Of a DNA stretch of 64,000 nucleotides, positions 1-10,933 are shown piece after piece. The notes beneath the pieces were generated by a model, which was not told where the DNA came from, ran no database searches, and saw nothing but the letters and a program-made list of their open reading frames with translations. Within the stretch, counting starts at the first letter, position 1; every line of letters starts with the position of its first letter. This stretch comes from Papaver somniferum (taxonomy: Eukaryota > Streptophyta > Magnoliopsida > Ranunculales > Papaveraceae): the NCBI RefSeq assembly GCF_003573695.1, contig NC_039359.1, positions 116,381,849-116,445,848 on the forward strand, given 5' to 3'. Both the position numbers and the translations under genes were made by a program.

Positions 1-1793
1 GGAATCTGCCTAATTGCATCTAATAATGGAAGGTTGATATTAACCTGCTTAAAAACCTCCAATATATCATTAAAGTTGGACTCCCTCTTATCGGAACTAG
101 CAGCTGGGGAAACGGGGCTCTGGGAACAAAGTGAGGCTCAACATGACCCATTGGTCTCTTTAGAGACTCTATCAGTCTCCTCATTTTCTGGCTCATAAGG
201 GTGAACTACAGCATGTTCACTTTCAGGTAAGTCGACCTTATTATCAACTTTCTTTCCACTCCTAAGGGTCGTGACAGCATTCACATGATTGTACGATTTC
301 TCTCCTCTAGGGTTAGGATCAGTATGACTAGGGAACCTTCCTTCTTCTCTCTCATTGATAAACTTAGCTATTTGGCCGACTTGAAGCTCTAATTTAGCAA
401 AAGACTGGGCACTATTCTTAAAATTCTGTTTGGTTTCCTCTTGAAAATTACCCTGGCTTTTTACTAACATTTCCTGGCTTTGTGATAACATCTCCTGGCT
501 CTTCCTTAATATACTAAGGGTTTCCTCTAAGCTAGCTATTCTATTCTCAGATGGGTTCTGGGTCTGACCTGAAGAGTTCTTAGTATAACCAAAACCTGGG
601 GGAGGCTGAGAATTACTAGACTGGCCTTGATTCTGGCCCTTAGACCAAGAGAAATTAGGATGGTTTCTCCAACCAGGGTTGTAGGTTTCTGAGTATGGGT
701 CAAACTTCTGACGGTTCTCAAACCTAGAGTTGTTATAGACAGCATGGGCTTGTTCTTCACTAACTTGACCTTCCCAAAATGAATTATCGGGCTCTATTCC
801 ACAACTAGAGACTTGAGAGGCTCTATTAGGTTCAACAAGGGACCTATTTTTAGACTGACCCATTTCTAAAGCTTCTAACCTTCTGGACAAAGCAGCAAAC
901 TTAGCATCTGACGCAAAACTCGTATCTACCATATTGGTGCTACTTCTATTGACCAAGAGTCTTTTAGGGGGTTCAACACAAGATTCCCACTGTTGGGATT
1001 TTTCAGCGATAGCTCCTAAGAAGGTAAAAGCATCATCAGCATTTTTACTAGTGAACTCACCAGCGCACATAGACTCAACCATGGCTTTGGTCGAATAGTC
1101 TAAACCATCATAAATAATCTGTACAGTTTCATATTATCAAATCCATGGTGAGGACACTGAGATAGGAATCATTGAATCGCTCTAAAAACCTATAAAGAGA
1201 CTCTCCCTCTTGTTGCACACTAGCACTAATTTTCTGCCTAACAGCTGCAGTTTTATGCTTAGGGTAGAATTTCATATAGAAGGCAGCGATAAGTTCCTGC
1301 CATGTTTCTATGGATTCAGACGGTAGGTTGTTCAGCCAGGTCTTGGCTTTGTCTCTCAAAGAAAATGGAAACATCTTAAGTTTCAAGACTTCATCGGTAA
1401 GGTCCTTTATCCTAATTGTCCCACAGATTTCCTCAAAGTCCCTAATATGAAAATAAGGGTTCTGATCATCTTTTCCTAAGAATATAGGGATCATCTGAAG
1501 AATACTAGGTTTTATCTCAAAATTAGCCGTAAAGGCTGGCAATTTAATGCATGAAGCTCGGTTGGTCCTAGTTGGGAACATGTAATCTTTCAAAGTTGCC
1601 ATCGCTGGCACAACAGAAGTACTAGGGGTACTATCCTCACAAAGAGACAGATTCTCAAACAGAAGTTTCCAAAAACAGGGCTCTCAAAAGAAGAATCTTC
1701 GAGCTCCCTGCTTAAATCAGAAGAACTACTAGGTTTTTCGCTAATCAATCGACCTAGAGTATCTCTTTTCCAAGCCCTAACAAAATCGGGCAT
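1..1793 (-). pseudogene. Athila-like gag, broken by frameshifts and a stop
   Basis: Reading leftward from 1793, the N-terminus is MPDFVRAWKRD. Next (1611-1129) comes a retrotransposon gag capsid domain with the hallmark segments FEIKPSILQMI, FHIRDFEEICGTI and KTWLNNLP. The next frame (1082-138) carries the C-terminal gag, including a repetitive SQEMLVKSQ coiled region and a LELQVGQIAKFI segment typical of Athila/Tat gag. The frame changes near 1600 and again near 1125. At 138-140 an in-frame TGA interrupts a reading frame that otherwise continues to the window edge (NFNDILEVFKQVNINLP is visible at 1-90). Gag would package element RNA. This copy cannot make an intact protein. There is no competing host-gene interpretation. 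Confidence 0.85.
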
Positions 1794-2922
1794 ACACTAA
1801 AAAGAATTCAAAAAGAAATAAAAATCCTAACAGGAAGGTTCTAGCAAACACACAGCAGGCTGACTCGACTTACCACAGCAAACCTAAAGATTTCTAGCAA
1901 ACAACAAGCATGATGGCTCCACTTAGATTGTTTCTAGACCAGCTTCTAATCCTTCGAAAGGGAATTCGTTACAATTTGCACACCCCTCTGGAATCAATCC
2001 GAGTCCAATGTAAGTTGAATCGAGGCGAGGGAAGCTCAATGGAGCTTTGATACCCAAAACCTCACCGATCCAATGCGGCGCAGTCACGCATTCAACTCGC
2101 AGAAACCGTCAAGAACTTCGAGGTGTGCTTAAAAGAGTAACCAATATTTTTCGAATGATTGTCCTGTTAAGCTCGATACCCTATAGGTCTCTTTCTAGTC
2201 CAAATTTTAGGCTTAGGTTCGCTTTAGGTTTCGTTTTCCTAAGGCGGGCAAGAAGGGAGCGGTGATGAAATCCGAACCCTTATCTTATATGGTCCAGTCC
2301 TTGCCCTTTACTAGGAATTTAAAAACAGTCCATATTCAAGTCCTCAGCATATATTCACCTTAAGGAGTCCAGTAACCCGCTTGCAGGAGATTCGCGGGTG
2401 TTTAGAATTTTACCTCCCGTACCAGACGGGCGAAGAACCGCTGAAGTCGACTCGGGCCACGACTCCTATGCCGTGTGCGAACCCGAGGGGCCGAGACGAT
2501 ATCGTAATCGTCGTCCTTCCCTGCACACAGTTTATATTTAAGGATACCCTTCCGTAGGGTTTAAAAATAAAAATAAAAATGTCCAAAATTAATGTCCAAA
2601 GTCCATAAAAAAAAATACAAAAAAAAAAGAAAGTCTAAAAAAAAAATTACAAAAATAAAAATGTCTCTTTTTTTTTTTTTTCTTTTACAAAATAAAGAAA
2701 ATCTTCTTCTTTCGCTCCTTTAGCTTTGCTTTTCGCTCCCAAACTTTAAGTAAATCACCACAAGCTTTGGCAAAATTGTCTTTCGCTCCAATCTTCAAAA
2801 ATCTGCAAGGAAACAAAAAAAAACCAAAAAAACGTAAAGAAGAACAAAAATAATAAAAATAAAAAAAAAATCTAAAAAAAATGCTAACTAAACACAGGTC
2901 CGCGTCGGCGGCGCCAAAAATT
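1794..2922 (-). other. Athila leader region with primer-binding site
   Basis: This noncoding leader lies between LTR and gag. The primer-binding site is at about 2898-2916, directly inside the LTR. On the minus strand it starts TGGCGCCG, like the tRNA-Asp primer site used by Athila elements, but the second half diverges. The stretch 2560-2900 is A-rich and low-complexity. No gene is seen. Confidence 0.65.
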
Positions 2923-4597
2923 TGATGTATTTTCAAATGGTTGTAGAGATAGTGGTAAACAGGGTCTTTTCAGACTTGTGAAGAAAACAGTTTTTAGATT
3001 TAAATTTAAACAGGCAAATAAAAAGAGTTGTTCAAAGTTATAGAGAAAAACACCAAGACTAGGATTCCACCAATGACCATTTTAATAGTAAACTCTAAAT
3101 AGTTCTTATGCAATTTTATCTTTAAAATCAATTCTAATATTTGCCTCAAATAAGTTTTTGAAGTAATAATTGTAATTAAAAAGTATAAAACATCAAAAGT
3201 TACTAAAACCCAGCATGCTTCATCAAGTCAATTCACAATTACTCAATAAAAACTATTAATTCAATTTTAATTCGTGCAAATAATCAAATAATAATATTGC
3301 AAATAAATGTAAAAGTTAGAATTATACCAATAAATTTTGTGCCAATGGCTTCCTCCGTCGTCTCGGCTAATGGGTTTAGCTCCTCATCCCAAAACCACAC
3401 TCACAAGATAAATTCATGGCTAAAATAGGTGTTTTTATTGATGATTATATGATGAAATAGGAATTAGCAACGCTGTAAAAGTGTTACAACGTCACTGTTA
3501 CAAATGGTGTAAGTGCTGAGAAGAAACGATAGAACTAAAGTGCTGTAAATAGCGACACAGGGTGTAAGCTGCTGGAAAGAACGATACAAGCCGTGTGCTG
3601 TAAACAGCGACACAGCGTGTTCTGGTTTTAAGACTGATGAAGAACGACTGCCTTAGCAGGTCTGTTCTTCCTCTTCTTCTTCCTCCTTGAACAGCAGCAG
3701 CAGCAGCAACAATCAATGGTATCTTCCTCGTTTCGGCTCTGAACTCTCTCCTATTTGTCTCTAAACTTTTCTAACCCCTCTAAGACTCGAAAACCCTCTA
3801 TTTATATCTCAACAGAGTCCCTTAAATTCGATCAAATATCTGATTTCTATTATCTGCCAGTTGGAACGATAATCCATTCTCTTTTGCTTTTTCACGCTCT
3901 GTTAGCTATTAAATAGGTACCAAACTCTTCTTAAGACGTGAACAAGACTAAATACATTAATTTCCAGCGTCAAACTCTCCCAAATATCTCTCACAAATCT
4001 TTGAAACTTGAACAGCAGCGTACGTGACCTGTTTGAGCTTTGATCTCTTCTTCCGGCTTATCCAGCCCAATTGGTTGGGTTAAATTGCTTATACTGATCT
4101 TTTTATAGCCTAGGAAGTCCAGCCCAGTGAAAATCCGATGTTGAATCTCCTTAAAACTCGCTCAAATTCGAACCCCTAAAACTGTTCTTCTGCAGAGTTC
4201 TTTTCCCGCCAAAATCCAGTTTTGAAACTTTGAAGATGACCTCCCCCTATCCAGTTCTGGTGTCCCTTTAGCAGCTGCCTGGAAATGGGTCACCCCTTAG
4301 TAATTAGGTTACCCCTTATCCAAATCAAGGGTCCGTATAGCAAGTGTCCTCTGGGGCATTTTCCGCACTTTTTTCGGGGTTCCTCCGGGGTATTTCTGGG
4401 ATACTTCCGGTACACTTCTGAGGGGCTTCCGGTACGTTATCAACGGAGGTCCAAATGCCACATTTTTAGCCAAATTCGCCGCAAGAGATTATTTTCCAAA
4501 AACACCTACAAATACATAAAATAACCAAATAAGTACAATATCGAGTACTAACAATATATACAAATGAGCTATATTAGACACATAAATGCGTCTATCA
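2923..4597 (-). repeat. 5' LTR of the Athila-like element
   Basis: This 1675-bp LTR begins TGATAGACGCATTTATG on the minus strand (4597 leftward) and ends in CA at 2923. A minus-strand TATA box (TATAAATAGAGGG, about 3793-3805) supports the orientation. A short AGC microsatellite lies at 3699-3716. Open frames inside are not genes. Confidence 0.8.
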
Positions 4598-7500
4598 TAG
4601 GGTGACGGTTAAACTTTATCTTATCCGTCGTCAAATGGGTAGGGTGACGGATAAAACCCGAAATTATCCTACCCTACCCGGTTACCCGCCTGATATATTT
4701 AAAAGACCAAATAATCCTTATCCTTTATTCTGTCTCGTGTCCATTGTACCGTTATTTTAAAACAAACAAGGGGTAAAATGTTAACTCCATTTATTTTATC
4801 AAGTCGATCTAAATCTAAACAGAAAATTATCATTTCTCGTTTTCTCCTTCAACCATTTCTTCCACCCTGTTCTTTTTCAATAGAATCTCAGGTAAATCTT
4901 TGAAGTACCCGAAATCATCCATGGCTTTGAGATTAATATATAGGGTTTGAGGATGATTCTTGTGAATTCATAAGGCAGAAGCATAAAACTCTTTTTTTCA
5001 ACACCTCTCAAGTTACATATCAAATTCAAAGCTGTTAACGGATCTCGTTGAGAACCCTATGCTCGGTTGATTTAAGGTAAGATCTAACTTCAAAGTTGAT
5101 TTTGTTCATTTATTTTTTTGTGTTAAATTGATTGACAAAATCATAGGGTTTTACGATTTCATGCATGTTGCTGGATACGATATTAGGTAATCTTAATTGA
5201 TTAGGACAGTTCCAATATATGATTGATTGGAAATAGTTCCAATCATAGCTAATCTTAATTGAGATTATTGATGTACATTGTTTGATATGAATTTGTTGCA
5301 GAATACGATGAATCTGAGAGTGCAAAGCTAATGAAGGGTTTAATAAGTGGTTCTTCCTCCTCCTCCTCCTCGATTAATTCCTGATTTGAAATCCAAACTA
5401 ATTTTCAGGTGAAAATTCACTAAACCCAGATTTCCTTTTCCATTTTTACATAGAAAATCGATTTGGGTTATCTTTAATTTTGCATTTTGATAACATTACT
5501 TGTGGGAATTATGCATCTTATTTTGATTTTAGGAATTTTGGGTAGAAATGCTTTTATTATTATCAATTACCAATATTTCTGTAACTTACCACAATCAATA
5601 TTTCTGTAGCTTTGAATGTGTTGGCAGGTTTCTGCTCATCGTTGAGAACCCACCTCCCTATTAATATCTTGCATTTTCCTCCCATGTTGAATGTGTTGGC
5701 AGTGTAATCTACTAGTTTAAGTGTAGGCTAATCTTGCAGTAATTCTTCAACTTCAATAGAGGTTCAAGTTAAATAAGTGTTACTTTTTAAGGTCAAAGTA
5801 GTCTATTTGTGGATTCTTTTCTGCGGAGGGTCCTTATTAGTTTAGTATTTCGATTACCATGTGTAACTAGTATAGGTTCAGTTCAAGAGTTGACAGGGTC
5901 TGCTTAAACACTAAGACTCAAATAATCGAGCTGGAGTATGTGTTTGAATCATGTTATTGTTACATCATTTCATAATCCTGTTATCATTTGCCATATAGTT
6001 CCTGTTATTAATTGTTTGTTTCAATATAAAATGTGTACCGAAGCTTCAGTAGAGCATTTTAAGTGATTGCATTTTGGTGCTTCAAGCATTAAGCTATACC
6101 AACTCCTACTTAGTTGTGATTATTTATTCCATGATCAGGTATATCCGGAAGCAGCAGTTAGTAGATGTAACTGAGATCTTCAACTTACTCAACTGAGAAA
6201 AGAAGCAACGGCTTTTTAAGTCTATCCGGTTCTTGTCCTCTTTTTAACCCTATTTTGGTATGTGACTGAATTCGCCTGCTTTTCAGATAGTCTATACATA
6301 TTGCTCATAACTATATGTGATTCCTGGAAGAACAAGGGGTTTTGTTGTCTACTACAAAGTTTGCTTACTCACTGCACTCTCTACAGTCTACATCACCCCA
6401 AATAACTGCATGTGTCTAGAACCCATCTCACTATGAGATGTGATTGCTCATCACTATGTCATATGTAGTCATCTATGTCCAACTTACTTTTTATTTTTTT
6501 TGCCTTGTCTTGAATTTGATTTGTTTAGTATGGATAGTAATTACTTCTTTTTTCCCATTACTTTTGGATAAGTAATAACTTGCTATTATTTGCCAATGAT
6601 CTCTTCGTGTTTTTCATCTACATTTTGGATGGAGTACAAAACTACAATGATTCTGAAAATATAATTACAAATTCCAAGCATGTGAATACACACTAAGGCT
6701 TAGCAAACCAAAGCTTGAGTTTATTTGAGATTAGTCCCGCTGTTGATTTCAGAAATTCTAACCCTTATTAAGAACTCTTTCCTAACAACAGTATTTATTA
6801 GGTCTCCATAAGTTAGGATCTTTATATTTCCCATCAACAGAAAGAAAGCAAGATAGACTAGATTATAATGAAAACGTCATTTATCATTTAAAATAAATCC
6901 AATCTACTGCAACGTAATCCTTACTGATACATTTTATCTTCCCCGGGTTTGGCAATTCTCATGATGTTATGCTTTTTATATTTGTAAAGCTGTGTGCATT
7001 TGGAATTTCATAATTTGTTTAGAGCTCGATTGGTGTGTTCTGCTGCGTAAGGCTGATAATTTTTCCTCACATCAGGAAAAGTCACTAAACATGGTTTAGT
7101 TTGTGCAGGCTTAGTGTGAGGAAACATGGTTGAGATTACAGAACTGGTTGAGGACGCCGATTGATATGGATCCATCTACACTAGGAGCTGAAGAGAAGGA
7201 GGATGACGTCTTAGAGTCAGGTATGGAACTTGTTGTTAGTATATTGCATGAATAAATGTATGAATTTGAGTGCATTCAATCATATTCATTGTCAAATGGT
7301 AGTTTCAGGGTTTATCAAAGATACATATGCATCAAGTAGACTCGTACATTTTTTCTCAACTGCTCAATTCATCCATTCAAACCATCTGTTTCACATTGTA
7401 AATCAGATTGAAAACTCAAATGGGTTTACTTGGAATGTTGTTATGAACTGAGTTCGCCTAATATTGATCACTGTAGCAATATAACAGGTATTGGCTTTCT

Positions 7501-8559
7501 AGGGTGTGCACAGTCCTTGACCCTTCTTGAAGCACGCGGGTGCGAACTTACACCAGAAGGGTTTCATTTTATACATCTAATGAATAGTTGTTTTTCTGGA
7601 TTTTAATGGATTGTCACATGGGCTTTACCCCATACATTTAGTTAAACTTTCCCCCCTATGCTAGTTTAGTGTACAGCAGGCACCAGGCACATAGTATAAT
7701 TCAAATAAAACATTGGTAAACATTAGTCTGCAGTTCCTGTACCTCCTTGAGAAGTTTTCAGGTCTACCTACCTCGTCAAAATTACTGTCTCAATTTTTTT
7801 TTTTTGCAATTTTTACAATTAATCACTTCCACATTGTGTTTCATGCTTCCCTTGCTTCAACCTCTTGTTGTTGATGGTCTTTGGATAAGCTGCAGTGTAT
7901 ACAATGCAAAAAATTAGAATCTCTCTTAACTATGAATACTTAGCCTTAACCACTCATGTTTCAACTGTTGTTATGCAGATTTATTTGGTGATCTTAGTAT
8001 GTATTCCATCCTCGTAGATGATGATTAAAGAAGAAGGTCATATGAAGAGCTTTTGGTGATGATACTGCTATATGAAGAACAAGGTTACGTGAATAACATG
8101 AAATTATGCTGGGATTCATCGTCGATTTTGAAAAGAATGAAACTCTTGTTTCTTGAGACTACAAATGGATTTGTGCCTGGCAGGATGTTTTTGTCTGTTC
8201 ATTTTTTCCTAGTTAGATTGGCAGTACCATTGGGTACATATTTAGATAGGCTGTTGCAAGATTATTCTTTTTCTATTTTGCTTTTTGGGAAACATTTTTT
8301 GTATACACAGTCAAGGTAGTAACTATGAACCACAAAGTCCAGAACATAGTAGAAAGTAGGAACCAGAACATAGAAGGGAAAAAAAAACGATTATACCCGC
8401 TACCCTATCCTACCCGACCCGCCAAATAATGGGTCGGGTAGGGTCTTACCCGTTTAATGACGGGTAGGGTGGCGGGTAAAAAATTTCTTACCCGCCATTT
8501 AGCGGGTAGGGTGGCGAAATAGGCCATATCCTACCCACCCTACCCGTCGTGCAGCCCTA
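4598..8559 (+). mobile_element. hAT transposon remnant
   Basis: The right end (8390-8559) is packed with direct and inverted copies of a short GC-rich motif around ACCCTACCCG and GGGTAGGGT, and ends GCAGCCCTA, the mirror of a hAT-like TAGGGCTGC terminus. The left part (4598-4700) holds related motifs (GGGTAGGGTGACGG), so both ends belong to one element. The true left terminus lies beyond the Athila insertion, off the window. Between them is intron-rich, mostly non-coding sequence and a short transposase-like 3' end (7109-8028). The BED finger and catalytic core are not found, so it is a deleted, non-autonomous copy. The 8-bp duplication cannot be tested. Confidence 0.5.
7109..8028 (+). pseudogene. 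hAT transposase C-terminal exons, remnant
   Basis: Two exon-like blocks can be joined by GT/AG junctions (donor 7221, acceptor ending 7978). The first ends QNWLRTPIDMDPSTLG followed by an acidic EEKEDDVLES tail. The second adds DLFGDLSMYSILVDDD and a stop at 8026-8028. A W-L followed by an acidic tail after the dimerisation domain is typical of hAT transposases. The first block has an in-frame TAG near its start and no upstream catalytic domain is present, so it is non-functional. The assignment rests on this short C-terminal resemblance and on the subterminal repeats around it. Confidence 0.4.
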
Positions 8560-9710
8560 TCTCTAACCATCCGACGGTAGTCACACCCCTAGGTTACCAA
8601 CTAGCTTAGTTTTTGGCTGTTGGTCTAGGCTCTTCTCTTGATGAGATAAAATGAGTAAGTGATAGATCTCCTACTCCGCAGGTACTCAAACTACGTTGGG
8701 ACTATACTGCTATCCTACATACGTCCGTTCAGATCATGCCACATGCATTCCACATTTGATATTCACGTTTTCTTTTTATCAATTTTTTTTAATCAGTCAT
8801 CCACAAGAATTGAACCCCGGAGACTAAGTCTTATTGGTCAGATTTCGCTGTTAGATTACCAATAAATGTTGCAGTTAAAAATAAATAAATTACTGTCTAT
8901 TTGTTAACACTAGTTTTCTCTCCTAACAATTGCTCGCGTGTGAACTAGTAGCGAGATAGTTACGCTGAATGGTTCAGCGCAATCAAAATCACCTTTTTGC
9001 GGAATGGTTCAGCATCTTGATTTCTTTTTTGATCTGACGGTTGAGATTGGTTGCGCTGAAACATTTAACGCAACCTAAATCTACCTTCGCTGTATGATTC
9101 AGCGCAGTTTCGTAAATCTACTTTTCGCTGAATGATTCAGCACATCTAGTATGCCAGATTAGAACTACCATATGACTTATAAGATTGTCCTAAGTAACGT
9201 GGACTACCAATCTTGATGCTAGATTAAAAGACCATAAGCATTTAGGAGTTGAACACCTGACCAACTAGACTAATCTCCATTAGTTTCACGAGTTCATATA
9301 TTAGTATTCACAAGTTCATATAATAGTAGTGGTCAAAAACTGAAAGCCAAAAAGATCTTCGGTTCGGTTCGGTTTTTCATTCATCAAACAAGAAAATGCA
9401 AATCCCACATTGCATCTCTTCATCGAGCTTTAAGTCGGTTATTTTCCGGTTAATTTTGTTTGTTTAGTGTGTGCTGTTTCATGAGATGTATATTATCTTG
9501 AAAAACAGAAAACAACTCCACGATAACAACAGCTGTTTTGTGTTGTTCTCTCGTCTGGTCTATCCAACATCCGGATTTTCGAAACAGCAACAATTCATTC
9601 GATAAACCAAAAACATTTGTTCTCTTGTCTTAACCGTCGCGAGTTAAAAAAATGCACAACAAGCTGACCTGTCCCAACTTCTCCACTTTTTATACTTTAG
9701 GAGCCTCATA
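8560..9710. other. Intergenic region upstream of the WEB gene
   Basis: No gene is seen. It holds a cluster of imperfect palindromes at 8959-9145 (listed separately). The open frame at 8659-8865 has no recognisable protein features. Confidence 0.6.
8959..9145. repeat. Cluster of five imperfect palindromes (GCTGAA...TTCAGC)
   Basis: Palindromic 15-20-mers built on GCTGAA-3/5 nt-TTCAGC occur near 8963, 9000, 9050, 9087 and 9124. Each spacer differs, and some copies keep only one intact half (for example GCGGAATGGTTCAGC). The family is not recognised. Confidence 0.6.
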
Positions 9711-9760
9711 CCGTATATAAATTCATGTTGAAAACCACTTTCAAATTTTCAACTTCTCTC
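9711..9760 (+). promoter_or_regulatory. Core promoter of the WEB gene
   Basis: TATATAAA lies at about 9714-9721, followed about 30 bp later by a CT-rich initiator-like stretch (9753-9780) typical of plant 5' leaders. The inferred first exon (about 9745-10008) is non-coding. It ends at a GT donor (10009) of an 887-bp leader intron whose acceptor AG is at 10894-10895. Confidence 0.55.
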
Positions 9761-10933
9761 TCTATTTCTCTCTCTCCAACTCTGTCATTTCAAACCCCCC
9801 TTACCAACCCATTTCCAACTTTTCTAGGGTTTTATTCTTCCTCAATTCAAGAACCACTCGAGAAATCTTCTTGTTTGATCGCCTAGGTTTTTGTTGATTC
9901 AGCGATTATTTTCTTTTAGATCTTTGATCGGGTGTTGGAAACTTGAATCATCATCGCGTTTTGGGAAACGGGGTTTTGTTGTTCAAACACCATCGCCATT
10001 ATCATCAGGTATATACATCTTATTCTTCATCATCTTCTTTACCGATATGGCAAGTATTTTTCTTTCTTTTTTTTGTTGCCTATTTCTCCGTACATGTAAT
10101 TAATGAAAAATTCTTAAAAATCTGTACATGTTTGCCCTAAAATGTTTTTTCTTTGTGAGGGGAATATGCTGAAAAATGAGCAGAATTCCCTTTTAAAAGA
10201 CGAATAATTAATGATTATAATTTTCTTTGATTGTGTTTATCATGGAAAATAGTTTTCAAAGAAGGAGAATTATAATTAGGATTGTGAAATTCCCTGTATA
10301 GGATCAGCTTTGCTACAGGTAACCGAACGGTTTACAGTAATTCTGTTAAGGTTGGGTAGAATTTTGAGAATGTCATAATAACAGAAAGTTGTAAATTTGT
10401 GATGGCTTGAAAATAATAACAATAGTTAAATAGCTTAGCTGTGAAGGATGTGCCCTCACGTATCACCAGATGAATTATTTTGGTTTAAGTTTTAATAGAT
10501 TTGGTTAACCTATCTCTTCGGAGGCATATGTGTTGTCTTCCTGTGTTTGTAGAGATATTTGTCCCCTTAACTGCGAAGTGTTATGAATTTTTTATTTGAC
10601 ACTCTTTTCCTTTACTTGGTCTACTTGCAATCATCAAAATTGTCAATGCTTGTCTCACTTTGATAGTTGATATGCAATCATCAAAATTCTAAATGCTCGT
10701 CCCGTTTTGATAGTTGATATGCCAAGTGTTGATAGTTTATATGTTTATGGAAACTTTTGTAATTGATAGTGTTATCGGTTAGCTGATTTTAATTGAAAGG
10801 TGTCAATCTATTACTTTAGTTTTTTGCATTGGGGAAGTGTTTATTTTTGTAAATTGCTCTGTTGTTTAGCTCAATACGTCTGTCCCATTTAACAGGTCAA
10901 ATTGAAAGAGGGTTATTGGATTCCTTCAGAAGT

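Larger units (their letters stand above)
1..4597 (-). mobile_element. Athila-like Ty3/gypsy retrotransposon, 5' portion, runs off left edge
   Basis: In element orientation (minus strand) the order is LTR (4597 to 2923), primer-binding site, about 1.1 kb of untranslated leader, then gag (1793 to 1). The element continues beyond the left edge, so protease, RT, integrase and the 3' LTR are not visible. The LTR has TG...CA ends, and the primer site abuts it after a short AT-rich spacer. LTR size, tRNA-Asp-like primer site and gag type together fit the Athila group. Gag has frameshifts and a nonsense codon, so the copy is dead. The base just right of the LTR begins TAGGG, the expected 5-bp target duplication, which cannot be checked without the other end. 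Confidence 0.8.
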
